Below are positions 45,103 through 54,641 of a stretch of DNA of 64,000 nt, piece after piece (position 1 is the first letter of the stretch; each line of letters begins with the position of its first letter). Position numbers and translations under genes: made by a program. Source of the stretch: Cupriavidus pampae (GTDB lineage: Bacteria > Pseudomonadota > Gammaproteobacteria > Burkholderiales > Burkholderiaceae); contig NZ_CAJZAG010000003.1 in the NCBI RefSeq assembly GCF_914271485.1, positions 372,001 through 436,000 on the forward strand. The letters are read 5' to 3'. A model generated the notes under the pieces. The model saw nothing but the letters and a program-made list of their open reading frames with translations. It was not told where the DNA came from and searched no databases.

Positions 45103-45726
45103 TCAGTTCGGCCCGATGATCTGATGCTTGCGCGCGAACTCGGCGATATCGATCAGCGAATGGAGTTTGAGCTTGCCCATGACGCTGGTCTTGTGCGAGC
45201 TCACGGTCTTGTTGCTGATGCGCAGCGCCTCCGCGATCGCCTTGTTCGAGTGCCCCGCGGCAAGGAAGCGCAGCACGGTCACTTCGCGACGGCTCAGGCC
45301 GGCGGTAGGACTCTTGGGGCCATCGGCCATGCGCCGCAGCGCGTCGAGCACCGACACCGGAAATACGGCGTAACCCAACATCATCACGCGCAGCACCTCG
45401 ACCAGTTCGTCCAGGCCGGAAACCTTGGCTACGTGGCCGTGCGCGCCGGCACGGACTGCACGTACCCCCGCGCCGTTCACCGCTGACAGCACGATGAGCC
45501 GCGCCTTGGGACAGAGTTTCTCCACGGCCTCCACGACCGCATCGCCAGGCAGCGATGGCATGTCGAGATCGACGATCAGGAGGTCGGGCTTGAGCTCCTC
45601 CATCAATTTGATCGCATCGGCGGCGTTGTGCGCCTCGTGGATCTCGAAGCCGAGGTGCGCCGTCAGATGGGCGGAGACGGCAAGGCGAACGGCGGGATGG
45701 TCATCAACGATCAATGCTACGGACAT
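45103..45726 (-). CDS. Orphan NarL/FixJ-type response regulator
   Basis: 207 aa. The receiver domain has the pocket VDDHP, phospho-acceptor Asp53 in LLIVDLDMPSLPG and Lys in HVAKVSG. The C-terminal LuxR-type helix-turn-helix is intact (LSRREVTVLRFLAAGHSNKA, then LRISNKTVSSHKTSVMGKL). It resembles BvgA-like regulators. No sensor kinase gene is adjacent, so it is an orphan in this window. It is convergent with the oxidoreductase gene, with only 33 bp between them. Confidence 0.93.
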   Translation of the reverse strand: MSVALIVDDHPAVRLAVSAHLTAHLGFEIHEAHNAADAIKLMEELKPDLLIVDLDMPSLPGDAVVEAVEKLCPKARLIVLSAVNGAGVRAVRAGAHGHVAKVSGLDELVEVLRVMMLGYAVFPVSVLDALRRMADGPKSPTAGLSRREVTVLRFLAAGHSNKAIAEALRISNKTVSSHKTSVMGKLKLHSLIDIAEFARKHQIIGPN

Positions 45727-45852
45727 GGCATGCGCTCCTCATGGACAGACAATGCGGAGAGCATAGGCCGCCTGGTGCGCCGCGAAATACAGAAAGGTCT
45801 AACGATCCAGAGCGAATCTTCTGAAGAAAGTCGCGGAGATTTCCTTGCCCGG

Positions 45853-46995
45853 CTACGACCCGGATTTGGGAATCGACATGTTATCCATCGCACCACTCGC
45901 GGACGTAAAGCGTGGTGCCGGCATGGCCTGTATCACCTCGCGCGCGCCGTGATGATAGACGCGGTACACCTCTCGCTCGACGTTGTGCGGATGGCGCGCG
46001 GCCTCTTCGATCGTGAGCACGGGCGCGAAGCATGCGTCGGTACCCTCGAAGCGTTCGCGCCAGTACGCCAGTGGTTGCGCCGCGATGGTATCGGCCACAC
46101 GCGCCTTCAACGCGGGCCAATGCGCGCGGTCATACTGCGCGGCGGGATCGATGTCGTCGAACCCGAGCAGCGCGAGCCATTGCCGATAGAACGCGGGCTC
46201 GAGCGCGGCGAACGTCAGGTCTCGCCCGTCGGCACAACGGTAGACATCATAGAACGGTGAGTCGTGGAACGGGCTCGGCAGCGGGCCATCGACCGAGCCC
46301 GCGGCGCGCGCCACGTTCAGCAGTCCGCCAAGCATCGCGACGATGTCGGTGATGGCCGCATCGACCACGCACCCCTGCCCGCTCGCGCGCGCATGCAGGA
46401 TCGCGCTCGTGATGCCGAATGCGAGCCCGAGCGCGCCGGTGGCATCGCCCATGACCATGGGTGGCGTCTTCGGCAGCGCGCCTTCATACGTGCCCTCATG
46501 CGTGCCCTCATGCGTGCCCTCATGCGTGCTCCTACGAGCGGCCGCATGCAGCAGCCCTGACAGCGCGAGGTAGTTGAGATCGTGTCCCGCGCTCTGTGCG
46601 AGCGGACCGGTCTGGCCCCAGCCCGTCATGCGTCCGTACACGAGCCGCGCATTGCGCGCGTGGCATGCCGCGGGACCGAGTCCGAGGCGTTCCATCGCGC
46701 CGGGACGCAGGCCTTCGATCAATGCATCGGCATCGGCCACGAGGTCGAGCGCGGCCGCACGCCCCGCTTCGGTCTTGAGATCGAGCGATATGACATTCTT
46801 GTCATGGTCGAGCGCAACCTCGGGTGGCATGTCACCATCGAGCAACAGCCGCCGCGCATCGGGTGCGGTCGGACGCGTGACCAACGTGACAGTGGCCCCA
46901 AAGGCTGCCAGCATCGCACCGCACAACGGCCCGGGACCAATGCCTTCGAACTCGACTACGCGTACCCCTCGCAACGGCAGCAGGCGATCTTGCAT
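45853..46995 (-). CDS. CaiB/BaiF-type (family III) CoA transferase or racemase
   Basis: 380 aa. It begins LLPLRGVRVVEFEGIGPGPL, followed by CGAMLAAFGATVTLV, and has the DLKTEAGRAAALDLVADADA stretch and GRMTGWGQTGPLAQSAGHD of family III. The predicted catalytic Asp184 lies in MVMGDATGALGLAFG. The G-P-L-C-G and YGRMTGWGQ features are closest to alpha-methylacyl-CoA racemases. Four Thr-His/Tyr-Glu-Gly units (residues ~157-172) sit just before the catalytic segment, encoded by a 12-bp tandem repeat. ATG 46995 is chosen over a TTG at 47001 because aggaga is 8 bases before it. Confidence 0.92.
   Translation of the reverse strand: MQDRLLPLRGVRVVEFEGIGPGPLCGAMLAAFGATVTLVTRPTAPDARRLLLDGDMPPEVALDHDKNVISLDLKTEAGRAAALDLVADADALIEGLRPGAMERLGLGPAACHARNARLVYGRMTGWGQTGPLAQSAGHDLNYLALSGLLHAAARRSTHEGTHEGTHEGTYEGALPKTPPMVMGDATGALGLAFGITSAILHARASGQGCVVDAAITDIVAMLGGLLNVARAAGSVDGPLPSPFHDSPFYDVYRCADGRDLTFAALEPAFYRQWLALLGFDDIDPAAQYDRAHWPALKARVADTIAAQPLAYWRERFEGTDACFAPVLTIEEAARHPHNVEREVYRVYHHGAREVIQAMPAPRFTSASGAMDNMSIPKSGS
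46481..46528. repeat. 12-bp tandem repeat coding Thr-His-Glu-Gly
   Basis: Four units: ccttcatacgtg (46481-46492) and three copies of ccctcatgcgtg (46493-46528). The repeat is in frame with the CoA transferase on the reverse strand. Confidence 0.93.
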
Positions 46996-47034
46996 GAGCA
47001 ATGTCTCCTCTCAAGGAACGAACATCGAATGTAT

Positions 47035-47048
47035 TTGATCCAAATCGT
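47035..47048 (+). promoter_or_regulatory. Candidate FNR/Anr-type box upstream of uspA
   Basis: ttgat-ccaa-atcgt matches the TTGAT-N4-ATCAA consensus at 8 of 10 fixed bases and lies 73 bp before the UspA start. UspA genes under FNR-type control are common in betaproteobacteria. The second half-site is imperfect. Confidence 0.4.
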
Positions 47049-47120
47049 GACATCGTAATTTAACGACTGTCATGATGCACATGGGCATTGGTCCCAATCC
47101 TCAACCAGGAGATTCCAGTC

Positions 47121-47558
47121 ATGACCCAGATCGTGCTTGCCACCGATGGCTCCCCGTTCAGCGATGCGGCCGCGCGTTTCCTGACCCGCGGCGACCTGCT
47201 GCAGCCAGGCTACACCGTACACGTATTGCATGTTGCGCCCGATGTCACCGGACAGGTGCGCGCCTTCGTCAGCAAGGAAGCTGTTGACGACTGGCACCGC
47301 GAGGAAAGCGAAAAATCCATGCAGTCGGTCTGCGACATCCTCGCCGCCGCCAACATTGCGTTCGAGCGTCATCCGCTGCATGGCTTTGCGCCCGAGAAGA
47401 TTCTCGGTTATGCGAAGTCGGTGAATGCCGGTGCGATCGTGATGGGCACGCATGGACGCGGCACCTTCTTCGATGCCGTGCTCGGCTCGGTGGCCGGCCG
47501 CGTGCTCGCCCAGGCAACGTGCCCGGTGATCATGATCAAGGCGGAAAAAACCAGATAA
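47121..47558 (+). CDS. Universal stress protein, UspA family
   Basis: 145 aa single Usp domain. It starts MTQIVLATDGSPFSDAAARF and ends with the ATP-binding loop GTHGRGTFFDAVLGSVAGRV, then CPVIMIKAEK. Usp proteins bind ATP and help cells survive starvation or low oxygen. The start at 47121 has caggagatt 6-14 bases before it; an upstream in-frame start would lack a ribosome site. A candidate FNR-type box lies upstream. It is convergent with the kinase gene, with a gap of 7 bp. Confidence 0.93.
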   Translation: MTQIVLATDGSPFSDAAARFLTRGDLLQPGYTVHVLHVAPDVTGQVRAFVSKEAVDDWHREESEKSMQSVCDILAAANIAFERHPLHGFAPEKILGYAKSVNAGAIVMGTHGRGTFFDAVLGSVAGRVLAQATCPVIMIKAEKTR

Positions 47559-47565
47559 GTCGGGT

Positions 47566-48615
47566 TCAGCCCCAGAGCGGGGGTTCGTCCATCAACGCGA
47601 TCTGCTCGCGCAATTCGAGGATGCGATCCTGCCAGTAGCGTGCCGTGCCAAACCACGGGAACGCGGCCGGAAAGGCGGGATCGCGCCAGCGACTGGCCAG
47701 CCAGGCGCTGTAATGGATCAGGCGCAGTGTGCGCAGCGCCTCGACGAGCCATAGCTCGCGCGTTTCGAACTCGGCAAAGTCCTCGTAGCCCGCGACGATG
47801 TCGGCAAGCTGGTCCTGCATCGCGGCGCGATCGCCTTCGAGCAGCATCCAGAGATCCTGCACTGCGGGGCCCATGCGGCTGTCGTCGAAGTCGACGAAGT
47901 GGGGGCCGGGGTCTCCACGCCCACGCGCATCGTCTGCATCGATCCACAGCACATTACCGCGATGGCAGTCGCCATGCAGGCGCAGATGGCGCACGTCACC
48001 GGCACGTTCGTAGCAGCGGCGCACACCATCGAGTGCGAGATCCACGGCCGCGCGCCACGGCGCGAGCAGATCGGCCGGCACGCAGTCGTGCGCGAGCAAC
48101 CAGTTGCGCGGTGCCACGCCAAACGTCTCCAGATCGAGCGCGGGCCGCGCCGCGAAAGGCGTGCGCGCGCCCACCGCGTGAATACGGCCGATAAACCGGC
48201 CGAGCCACACGCGCGTCTCGGCCACATCGAGCGCCGGTTCACGGCCACCGCAGCGCGGGAATACCGCAAAGCGGAAACCGTCGTGCACATGCAGCGTGGT
48301 GGCCGTGTCGTTACCCGTCGACGGCAATGCGAGCGCGGGAACCGCCGGAATCTCCGCGTCGGCGAGTTCGCGCACGAACGCGTGTTCCTCGACGAGTGCG
48401 GCATCGGTCCAGCGGCCCGGGCGATAGAACTTGGCAATGACCGGCGCGGCATCCTCGATACCGATCTGCCAGACGCGGTTCTCGTAGCTGTTGAGCGCGA
48501 GCAGGCGCCCGTCGGGACGCAGCCCCGCGGACTCGAGCGCATCGAGGATCCGCTCGGGCGTCAGGCCGGCATACGGAATGTCGCTGTCGGCAATCGGCGC
48601 GAGCGGGTCGGTCAT
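47566..48615 (-). CDS. srkA: Stress-response serine/threonine kinase SrkA (YihE)
   Basis: 349 aa, normal for SrkA/YihE. The aminoglycoside-phosphotransferase-like kinase fold shows the N-lobe lysine in APVIAKFYRPGRW, the catalytic loop LHGDCHRGNVLW and the metal-binding VDFDDSRMGP. SrkA counters programmed cell death signalling (MazEF) under envelope and oxidative stress in E. coli. It lies 14 bp downstream of rhlE on the same strand, likely cotranscribed. Confidence 0.93.
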   Translation of the reverse strand: MTDPLAPIADSDIPYAGLTPERILDALESAGLRPDGRLLALNSYENRVWQIGIEDAAPVIAKFYRPGRWTDAALVEEHAFVRELADAEIPAVPALALPSTGNDTATTLHVHDGFRFAVFPRCGGREPALDVAETRVWLGRFIGRIHAVGARTPFAARPALDLETFGVAPRNWLLAHDCVPADLLAPWRAAVDLALDGVRRCYERAGDVRHLRLHGDCHRGNVLWIDADDARGRGDPGPHFVDFDDSRMGPAVQDLWMLLEGDRAAMQDQLADIVAGYEDFAEFETRELWLVEALRTLRLIHYSAWLASRWRDPAFPAAFPWFGTARYWQDRILELREQIALMDEPPLWG

Positions 48616-48629
48616 GGCGCGCCTGACGG

Positions 48630-50276
48630 TCAGGCCTTGCGGCCGCCGAGCAATGCGGCCTGCGGCGCCGGGCGGCGCTTCTGCTGACCTTGCGGCTGGG
48701 ATTGAGGCTGCGACTGCGGTTGCGACCGACGCTCGCCGCCTTCCGGCTGCGAACGCTGGGGCTGTGCCGGACGCGGCGATCCTTGCGGCTGCGCGCCGCG
48801 CGGTTGCGAGCCCCGGGGCTGCTGCGCGCCACGCGGCTGTTGCGCGCCGGCGGGTTGTGCGCCGCCGCGTGCAGGTTGGGCTCCGGCGCGGGCACCGGGT
48901 TGCGCGGGCTGCTGACCACGCGGCTTGGCCGGCGCGGCCTTCTGCCCCTGCGACTGCCCCTGCGACTGACGCGGTGCGGCCGGTGCCTGCGTGCCCGACG
49001 CGCGCGGCGCCTCCTTCCGCTGACCCTGCCCGCGCTGTCCGCCGCCCTGACCACCCTGGCGACCCTGTCCACCACCACCGCCACGGCCCTGACGGCTCTT
49101 CTGGATCGGCTCGGCCGCGATGGACGGATCCACCTCGAAGCCCGGCAGTACGGTCTGCTCGATCTGACGCTTGATCAGGCGCTCGATATCGCGCAGCAGT
49201 CCATGCTCGTCCACGCAGACCAGCGAGATCGCCTCGCCTTCGGCGCCCGCGCGGCCAGTCCGGCCGATGCGGTGCACATAGTCCTCGGGCACGTTCGGCA
49301 GGTCGAAGTTGACCACATGCGGCAGCTGGTCGATATCGATGCCGCGCGCGGCGATATCGGTCGCCACCAGCAGCCGCAGCGTGCCGGCCTTGAACTCGGA
49401 CAGCGCGCGCGTGCGCGCCGACTGGCTCTTGTTGCCGTGAATCGCCAGTGCGGACAGACCATCCTTTTCCAGCTGTTCGGCCAGACGATTGGCGCCGTGC
49501 TTGGTGCGCGTGAACACGAGCACCTGATGCCAGTCGTGCTCGCGCACCAGATGCGCCAATAGTTCGCGCTTACGCTCGCGATCGACCGGGTAGACGCGTT
49601 GATCGACGGTCTCGGCCGTGGTGTTGCGGCGCGCGACCTCGATCGAAGCCGGGTTGTTCAGCAGACGATCCGCGAGCGCGCGGATGTCGTCCGAGAACGT
49701 GGCCGAGAACAGCAGGTTCTGACGCTTGGCCGGCAGAATGTTGAGAATCTTGCGGATGTCATGGATAAAGCCCATGTCGAGCATCCGGTCGGCCTCGTCG
49801 AGCACCAGCAGCTCCACCTGCGACAGGTCGATCGTGCGCTGCGAGACGTGGTCGAGCAGACGTCCCGGCGTGGCCACGACGATATCCACGCCGCGCTTGA
49901 GCGCGTCGATCTGCGGATTGATACCGACGCCGCCGAACATCACCATCGAACGGAGGCGCAGGAACTTGCCGTAGTTGCGCACGCTCTCTTCCACCTGCGC
50001 CGCGAGTTCGCGCGTCGGCGTCAGCACAAGCGCGCGCACTGGGCTACGCTGGCCACGCGGTACGGGATTGCGCTCGATCGATTCGTGCAGCAGTTGCAGC
50101 ATCGGCAGCGTGAAACCCGCGGTTTTGCCGGTGCCGGTCTGGGCGCCGGCGAGCAGGTCGCCACCCTTGAGAATTGCAGGAATGGCCTGCGCCTGAATCG
50201 GGGTCGGCGTGGTGTAGCCCTGTTCGGCCACGGCACGCACAAGCTTGTCGGACAAGCCTAGTTCGGAGAAAGACAT
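48630..50276 (-). CDS. rhlE: DEAD-box RNA helicase RhlE
   Basis: 548 aa. Complete DEAD-box core: Q motif [10 protein letters not shown], motif [11 protein letters not shown], motif Ia PTRELAAQ, motif II DEAD in [13 protein letters not shown], motif III SAT, motif [13 protein letters not shown] and motif [12 protein letters not shown]. The last ~150 residues are a disordered Gly/Gln/Arg/Pro-rich tail, which in such helicases binds RNA and supports condensate formation. It unwinds RNA in ribosome assembly and mRNA decay. The start at 50276 (MSFSELGLS) matches the family; a longer reading adds 31 unsupported residues. Confidence 0.96.
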   Translation of the reverse strand: MSFSELGLSDKLVRAVAEQGYTTPTPIQAQAIPAILKGGDLLAGAQTGTGKTAGFTLPMLQLLHESIERNPVPRGQRSPVRALVLTPTRELAAQVEESVRNYGKFLRLRSMVMFGGVGINPQIDALKRGVDIVVATPGRLLDHVSQRTIDLSQVELLVLDEADRMLDMGFIHDIRKILNILPAKRQNLLFSATFSDDIRALADRLLNNPASIEVARRNTTAETVDQRVYPVDRERKRELLAHLVREHDWHQVLVFTRTKHGANRLAEQLEKDGLSALAIHGNKSQSARTRALSEFKAGTLRLLVATDIAARGIDIDQLPHVVNFDLPNVPEDYVHRIGRTGRAGAEGEAISLVCVDEHGLLRDIERLIKRQIEQTVLPGFEVDPSIAAEPIQKSRQGRGGGGGQGRQGGQGGGQRGQGQRKEAPRASGTQAPAAPRQSQGQSQGQKAAPAKPRGQQPAQPGARAGAQPARGGAQPAGAQQPRGAQQPRGSQPRGAQPQGSPRPAQPQRSQPEGGERRSQPQSQPQSQPQGQQKRRPAPQAALLGGRKA

Positions 50277-50682
50277 GAATTGACGCTTGAGCCGCTCGCC
50301 ACGCATCAGATGCGCCAATCGTGGAGCGGCATGACTCAGGATGCCCGGCGCTCCCGGCCGCTGCGACACGCTGCGGTCCCCAGGAGCCGGCCTGACGGGT
50401 CGATTGCAACCGTCTGCGGAGCAGGAAAGGCCCGTAGTGTACCAGTCCCCCGCGAAGTGCCGCGTGTGACGGCTTTACCCATGCGGGGCGCAAGGTGGCG
50501 TGCGCTCGCGCGGCCGCGTTCTGGCTGTCACCCGGTTGTCATGATTGCCGCCGCCCTCACGGACCGTGTTCCGCGCACGCCACAACCCCGCGTGGAATGC
50601 CCGCTCAGACCCCCGCCCCGCTCGCGCGGCGACCGGTCGAGCGGGTAGAATCGCGGGTTACCCTGCCACGTCGGAGCCTGCC
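50277..50682. other. Divergent intergenic region
   Basis: About 406 bp between rhlE (minus) and a secreted-protein gene (plus). It should contain both promoters. No credible short gene, RNA or terminator was recognised. Confidence 0.5.
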
Positions 50683-51171
50683 ATGCTGGTTGCTTTTGGT
50701 ATCTGGAAGCGTATCTCTCGTCACGTCGCACCACGTTTCGTTGCACAACGTTTCGTAGCACAACATCTGCCGCGCGTGGCATTGGCCGCACTGCTGGTGC
50801 CCGCCGCATCGGTCGCGCTGGCGCAGCAAGCCACGATCATGACGGATACGCCCACTATCACGGGTGGGCCGGCCAACAATCCGTCCGGTGCGGGCGCACC
50901 CGTGCGCGCGATTCCTGACGACGCGGGGCAGGCGCGGCTGACCATGGCGGCACCAAACGCGTCCGGCCCGCAGAGCGCGAAGCTCGGCAGCAAGACCGTG
51001 ACCATGGCGCCCGGCCTACGCGTCTTCAATACGGATATGCAGCTGACCCCGGTCGCCAATCTGGTCGGCCAGAAGCTCGAGGTGCGTTACCGACTGGACG
51101 TGTACGGCCAGTTGCTGACCGCCTGGATCATGACCGAGGTCGAATACAAGGCATGGAAGGCAGCGCACTGA
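50683..51171 (+). CDS. Secreted protein of unknown function
   Basis: 162 aa. A long n-region (to about residue 30) with a 15-bp tandem duplication giving RFVAQRFVAQ is followed by the signal core VALAALLVPAASVALAQ. The mature protein has a strand-rich C-terminal half: KLGSKTVTMAPGLRVFNTDM, TPVANLVGQKLEVRYRLDVY and ending WIMTEVEYKAWKAAH. This resembles small periplasmic proteins with one beta domain, but I cannot name a family. The true start may be later, nearer the signal core. A 12-bp repeat crosses its stop codon. Confidence 0.75.
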   Translation: MLVAFGIWKRISRHVAPRFVAQRFVAQHLPRVALAALLVPAASVALAQQATIMTDTPTITGGPANNPSGAGAPVRAIPDDAGQARLTMAAPNASGPQSAKLGSKTVTMAPGLRVFNTDMQLTPVANLVGQKLEVRYRLDVYGQLLTAWIMTEVEYKAWKAAH

Positions 51172-51210
51172 GCGGCGCACTGAGCGGCGCACTTAGCCGC
51201 GCGCTGAGCG
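51163..51210. repeat. 12-bp tandem repeat over a stop codon
   Basis: Four units of the type gcgcactgagcg (51163-51174, 51175-51186, 51187-51198, 51199-51210), the first two identical. The stop codon of the secreted-protein gene (51169-51171) is in the first unit. Confidence 0.92.
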
Positions 51211-51333
51211 AAACCTGAAGTACGGACGTACCCACGCAGCAAACCCGCAGTACCGTGGTCCCCACCGCGGTTGATTTCGATGTCACCCGTTGCAAAAGCG
51301 GATGCCCCCAGGTAAACCACTGAGACCGGCACC

Positions 51334-52686
51334 ATGAAGAAAGTATTTGTCAAAACGTACGGCTGCCAGATGAACGAGTATGACTCGGACAAGATGGTGG
51401 ACGTGCTCAACGCGACCCAGGGCCTCGAGCCCACCGATAACGTCGAGGACGCCGACGTCATCCTGTTCAACACCTGCTCCGTGCGCGAGAAGGCCCAGGA
51501 GAAAGTATTCTCCGAGCTCGGCCGCATGAAGGCGCTCAAGGCCCTCAAGCCCGACCTCGTGATCGGCGTGGGCGGCTGCGTCGCCAGCCAGGAAGGCGCG
51601 GCCATTGTGACGCGCGCACCGTATGTCGATGTCGTGTTCGGCCCGCAGACGCTGCATCGCCTGCCGGACCTCATCTCGCGCCGTCGCCAGACCGGCCTGT
51701 CGCAGGTGGACATCTCGTTCCCCGAGATCGAAAAGTTCGACCATCTGCCGCCCGCCCGCGTGGACGGCCCGAGCGCGTTCGTCTCGATCATGGAAGGTTG
51801 CTCGAAGTACTGCAGCTACTGCGTGGTGCCTTACACGCGCGGCGAGGAAGTATCGCGACCGTTCGAGGACGTGCTGGCCGAAGTCGCGGGTCTCGCCGAC
51901 CAAGGCGTGCGCGAGATCACGCTGCTGGGCCAGAACGTGAACGCATATCGTGGCGCGATGGGCGGCACCAGCGAGATCGCCGATTTCGCGCTGCTGATCG
52001 AGTACGTCGCGGAGATTCCGGGCATCGAGCGCATTCGCTACACCACCAGCCATCCGAAGGAGTTCACGTCGCGGCTGGTCGAGCTGTACGGTCGTTGCGA
52101 CAAGCTCGTCAATCATCTTCACCTGCCCGTGCAGCATGCCTCGGACCGCATTCTGATGGCGATGAAGCGTGGCTACAGCGTGCTCGAGTACAAGAGCATC
52201 ATTCGCAAGCTGCGCGTGTTGCGGCCCGAGATGTCGATGTCGTCGGACTTCATCATCGGCTTCCCCGGCGAGACCGATGCCGACTTCGACAAGCTCATGG
52301 CGATGGTCGAGGAAGTGGGCTACGACACGTCGTTCTCGTTCATCTTCAGCCCGCGCCCCGGCACGCCCGCCGCGAACCTGCACGACGACACGCCGCACGA
52401 CGTCAAGTTGCGCCGGCTGCAGCGACTGCAGGCGACCATCGAAGAGAACGTGCAGCGCATCAGCCGCGGCATGGTGGGCTCCGTGCAGCGCATCCTCGTG
52501 GAAGGCCCCGCGCGCAAGGACCCGACCGAGTTGCACGGCCGCACCGAGAACAACCGCGTGGTCAACTTCGCGCTGCCCGGTGTGCCGCAAACCCAGCGCG
52601 ATCGCATGATCGGCCAGATGGTCGATGTCAGCATCACCGAGGCGTTCCCGCATTCGCTGCGCGGCGAGATCGTGGTGCGACAGTAA
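51334..52686 (+). CDS. miaB: tRNA-2-methylthio-N6-dimethylallyladenosine synthase
   Basis: 450 aa. MiaB adds the 2-methylthio group to isopentenyl-A37 of tRNAs that read UNN codons. The auxiliary cluster cysteines are in [19 protein letters not shown] and GGCVASQ; the radical-SAM cluster is [12 protein letters not shown]; a TRAM domain ends the protein. It heads the miaB-phoH-ybeY-corC-lnt cluster: phoH starts 20 bp downstream. Confidence 0.98.
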   Translation: MKKVFVKTYGCQMNEYDSDKMVDVLNATQGLEPTDNVEDADVILFNTCSVREKAQEKVFSELGRMKALKALKPDLVIGVGGCVASQEGAAIVTRAPYVDVVFGPQTLHRLPDLISRRRQTGLSQVDISFPEIEKFDHLPPARVDGPSAFVSIMEGCSKYCSYCVVPYTRGEEVSRPFEDVLAEVAGLADQGVREITLLGQNVNAYRGAMGGTSEIADFALLIEYVAEIPGIERIRYTTSHPKEFTSRLVELYGRCDKLVNHLHLPVQHASDRILMAMKRGYSVLEYKSIIRKLRVLRPEMSMSSDFIIGFPGETDADFDKLMAMVEEVGYDTSFSFIFSPRPGTPAANLHDDTPHDVKLRRLQRLQATIEENVQRISRGMVGSVQRILVEGPARKDPTELHGRTENNRVVNFALPGVPQTQRDRMIGQMVDVSITEAFPHSLRGEIVVRQ

Positions 52687-52705
52687 GCCCCCGCATACGC
52701 TACCG

Positions 52706-53722
52706 ATGAAAAAACCCAACGCAGCGCAAACCGCGGAGTTCGTGGCTCCGCGCGACGACAACACCCGGCTGCAGAACCTGTGCGGCCCGCTCGACGAGAA
52801 CCTGCGTCAGATCGAGCAGGCGCTCGATGTAACGATCCAGCGCCGCGGCCATCGCATGACCGTGCGCGGCAAGCTGGCGCAGGACGCCGCGCTCACGCTC
52901 GAGCGCTTCTACAACGAGTCGTCGCGGAACCCGCTGTCCATCGACGACCTGCAACTGGGCCTCGTGGAATCGCGCCAGATCTCCGCGCATGGCGGTTATC
53001 TGCCCGACGATGGCGGCATCGATGGTGAGGGCGGCACGCCCGGTGATGAATCGCCGGTGCTGCACACGCGTCGCGCCGGCCTGCAGGGCCGCACGGCCAA
53101 GCAGCGCGAATACCTGCGCCATATCCTGTCGCACGACCTCACGCTGGGCATCGGCCCGGCAGGCACCGGCAAGACCTACCTCGCGGTGGCCTGCGCGGTG
53201 GACGCGCTCGAGCGCGATGCGGTCAAGCGCATCGTGCTCACGCGGCCCGCGGTGGAAGCCGGCGAACGCCTCGGTTTCCTGCCCGGCGACCTCGCGCAAA
53301 AGGTGGATCCGTATCTGCGCCCGCTCTATGACGCGCTGTACGACCTGCTTGGCTTCGATCGCACGCAGAAGATGTTCGAGCGACAGATGATCGAGATCGC
53401 GCCACTGGCCTACATGCGTGGCCGTACGCTGAACCATGCGTTCATCATCCTCGACGAGGCGCAGAACACCACGCCCGAGCAGATGAAGATGTTCCTGACG
53501 CGGATCGGCTTCGGCTCGAAGGCGGTGATCACCGGCGACACCACGCAGATCGATTTGCCGCGCGGCCAGAAGAGCGGCCTTGTGGAGGCGCAGCACGTGC
53601 TGCGCGATGTGCGCGGCCTGGCGTTCACGCGCTTTACGACCGTCGACGTGGTTCGCCATCCGCTCGTCGCCCGCATCGTCGATGCGTACGACGAGTATCA
53701 CGCCCAGCACAATGACGCCTGA
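52706..53722 (+). CDS. ybeZ: PhoH-like ATPase (YbeZ)
   Basis: 338 aa cytosolic ATPase of the PhoH/YbeZ type. An N-terminal KH-like region ([20 protein letters not shown]) is followed by the ATPase domain with Walker [14 protein letters not shown], the [18 protein letters not shown] stretch and Walker B-like [19 protein letters not shown]. YbeZ works with the adjacent YbeY in ribosome and rRNA quality control. Start 52706 gives the family N-terminus (MKKPNAA). Its stop overlaps the ybeY start by 11 bp. Confidence 0.95.
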   Translation: MKKPNAAQTAEFVAPRDDNTRLQNLCGPLDENLRQIEQALDVTIQRRGHRMTVRGKLAQDAALTLERFYNESSRNPLSIDDLQLGLVESRQISAHGGYLPDDGGIDGEGGTPGDESPVLHTRRAGLQGRTAKQREYLRHILSHDLTLGIGPAGTGKTYLAVACAVDALERDAVKRIVLTRPAVEAGERLGFLPGDLAQKVDPYLRPLYDALYDLLGFDRTQKMFERQMIEIAPLAYMRGRTLNHAFIILDEAQNTTPEQMKMFLTRIGFGSKAVITGDTTQIDLPRGQKSGLVEAQHVLRDVRGLAFTRFTTVDVVRHPLVARIVDAYDEYHAQHNDA

Positions 53723-54494
53723 GCCGCCTGAATTGCACAAGAAAGGACGCCGCAAATTGAAGAAGACTTCCCCCACTACCGTCACGCTGTTTGACGCCGA
53801 TGGCCGCGCCCGCAAGACCGCCGCGCACGCGCTGCGCGTGCAACTGCCCGATGGCCGCAGCGTGACGATCGATCTGTCGCAGGCCGCCGACGGCGTGGTC
53901 GCGCTGCTCGCCGAGCATACCGACACCGCGCAGCAGGCCGGCCTGCTGGTCCGCCCCGACAACCATGACGCGCTGTCGGTCGCGGTGACCTCCACGCCAC
54001 TGACGACGACCACCGGCACGCCGGCGACCCCGCCCGCGCTCGAACTGGACCTGCAATATGGTGAGGGCATCCGCAAGGGCGACGAGGGCCTGCCGCGCCG
54101 CAAGCAGGCCGAGACCTGGGTCCGGTCCGCGCTATATGCCGATGCCGCGCTGACGGTACGCTTTGTCGGCGAAGAGGAAGGCCGCACGCTGAACCGCACG
54201 TATCGCGGGAAGGACTACGCGACCAACGTGCTGACATTCGCCTACGCGGAGAACGCCGACGACCCGATCACCGGCGATATCGTGCTGTGCTGCCCAGTTG
54301 TCGAATCGGAGGCGCGCGAGCAGCACAAGCCGTTGCAGGCACACTATGCGCACCTGATCGTGCACGGCGTGCTCCATGCGCAGGGCTACGAGCACGAGGA
54401 AGATGGCGAAGCGGAAGAGATGGAAGCGATCGAAACCGAGACCTTGCAGGCCCTCGGCTTCGACGATCCGTACCTCCCGGTGCGCGAACACTAA
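53712..54494 (+). CDS. ybeY: Endoribonuclease YbeY with N-terminal extension
   Basis: 260 aa, about 100 residues longer than E. coli YbeY. The C-terminal ~150 residues are the metal-dependent nuclease domain for 16S rRNA 3'-end maturation: [20 protein letters not shown], the [10 protein letters not shown] segment, and the zinc site [11 protein letters not shown]. The N-terminal ~105 residues (basic start, then [20 protein letters not shown]) are extra and unassigned. If translation began later the protein would be of normal size, but the 11-bp overlap with ybeZ favours this start. Confidence 0.93.
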   Translation: MTPEPPELHKKGRRKLKKTSPTTVTLFDADGRARKTAAHALRVQLPDGRSVTIDLSQAADGVVALLAEHTDTAQQAGLLVRPDNHDALSVAVTSTPLTTTTGTPATPPALELDLQYGEGIRKGDEGLPRRKQAETWVRSALYADAALTVRFVGEEEGRTLNRTYRGKDYATNVLTFAYAENADDPITGDIVLCCPVVESEAREQHKPLQAHYAHLIVHGVLHAQGYEHEEDGEAEEMEAIETETLQALGFDDPYLPVREH

Positions 54495-54641
54495 AGCGTC
54501 TTTGCAGGCACCGTAGTGCGGCGGCGCACGTGGGATGCCTCCCATTTGCGCCGCATCCGGCACCCCCGCAGGGGCGTGGAGGCGGGTCGTAAAGCTTTTA
54601 GTGTATGCTTCAGACGATCTCCACCACGCGCTCGCCGCGAC

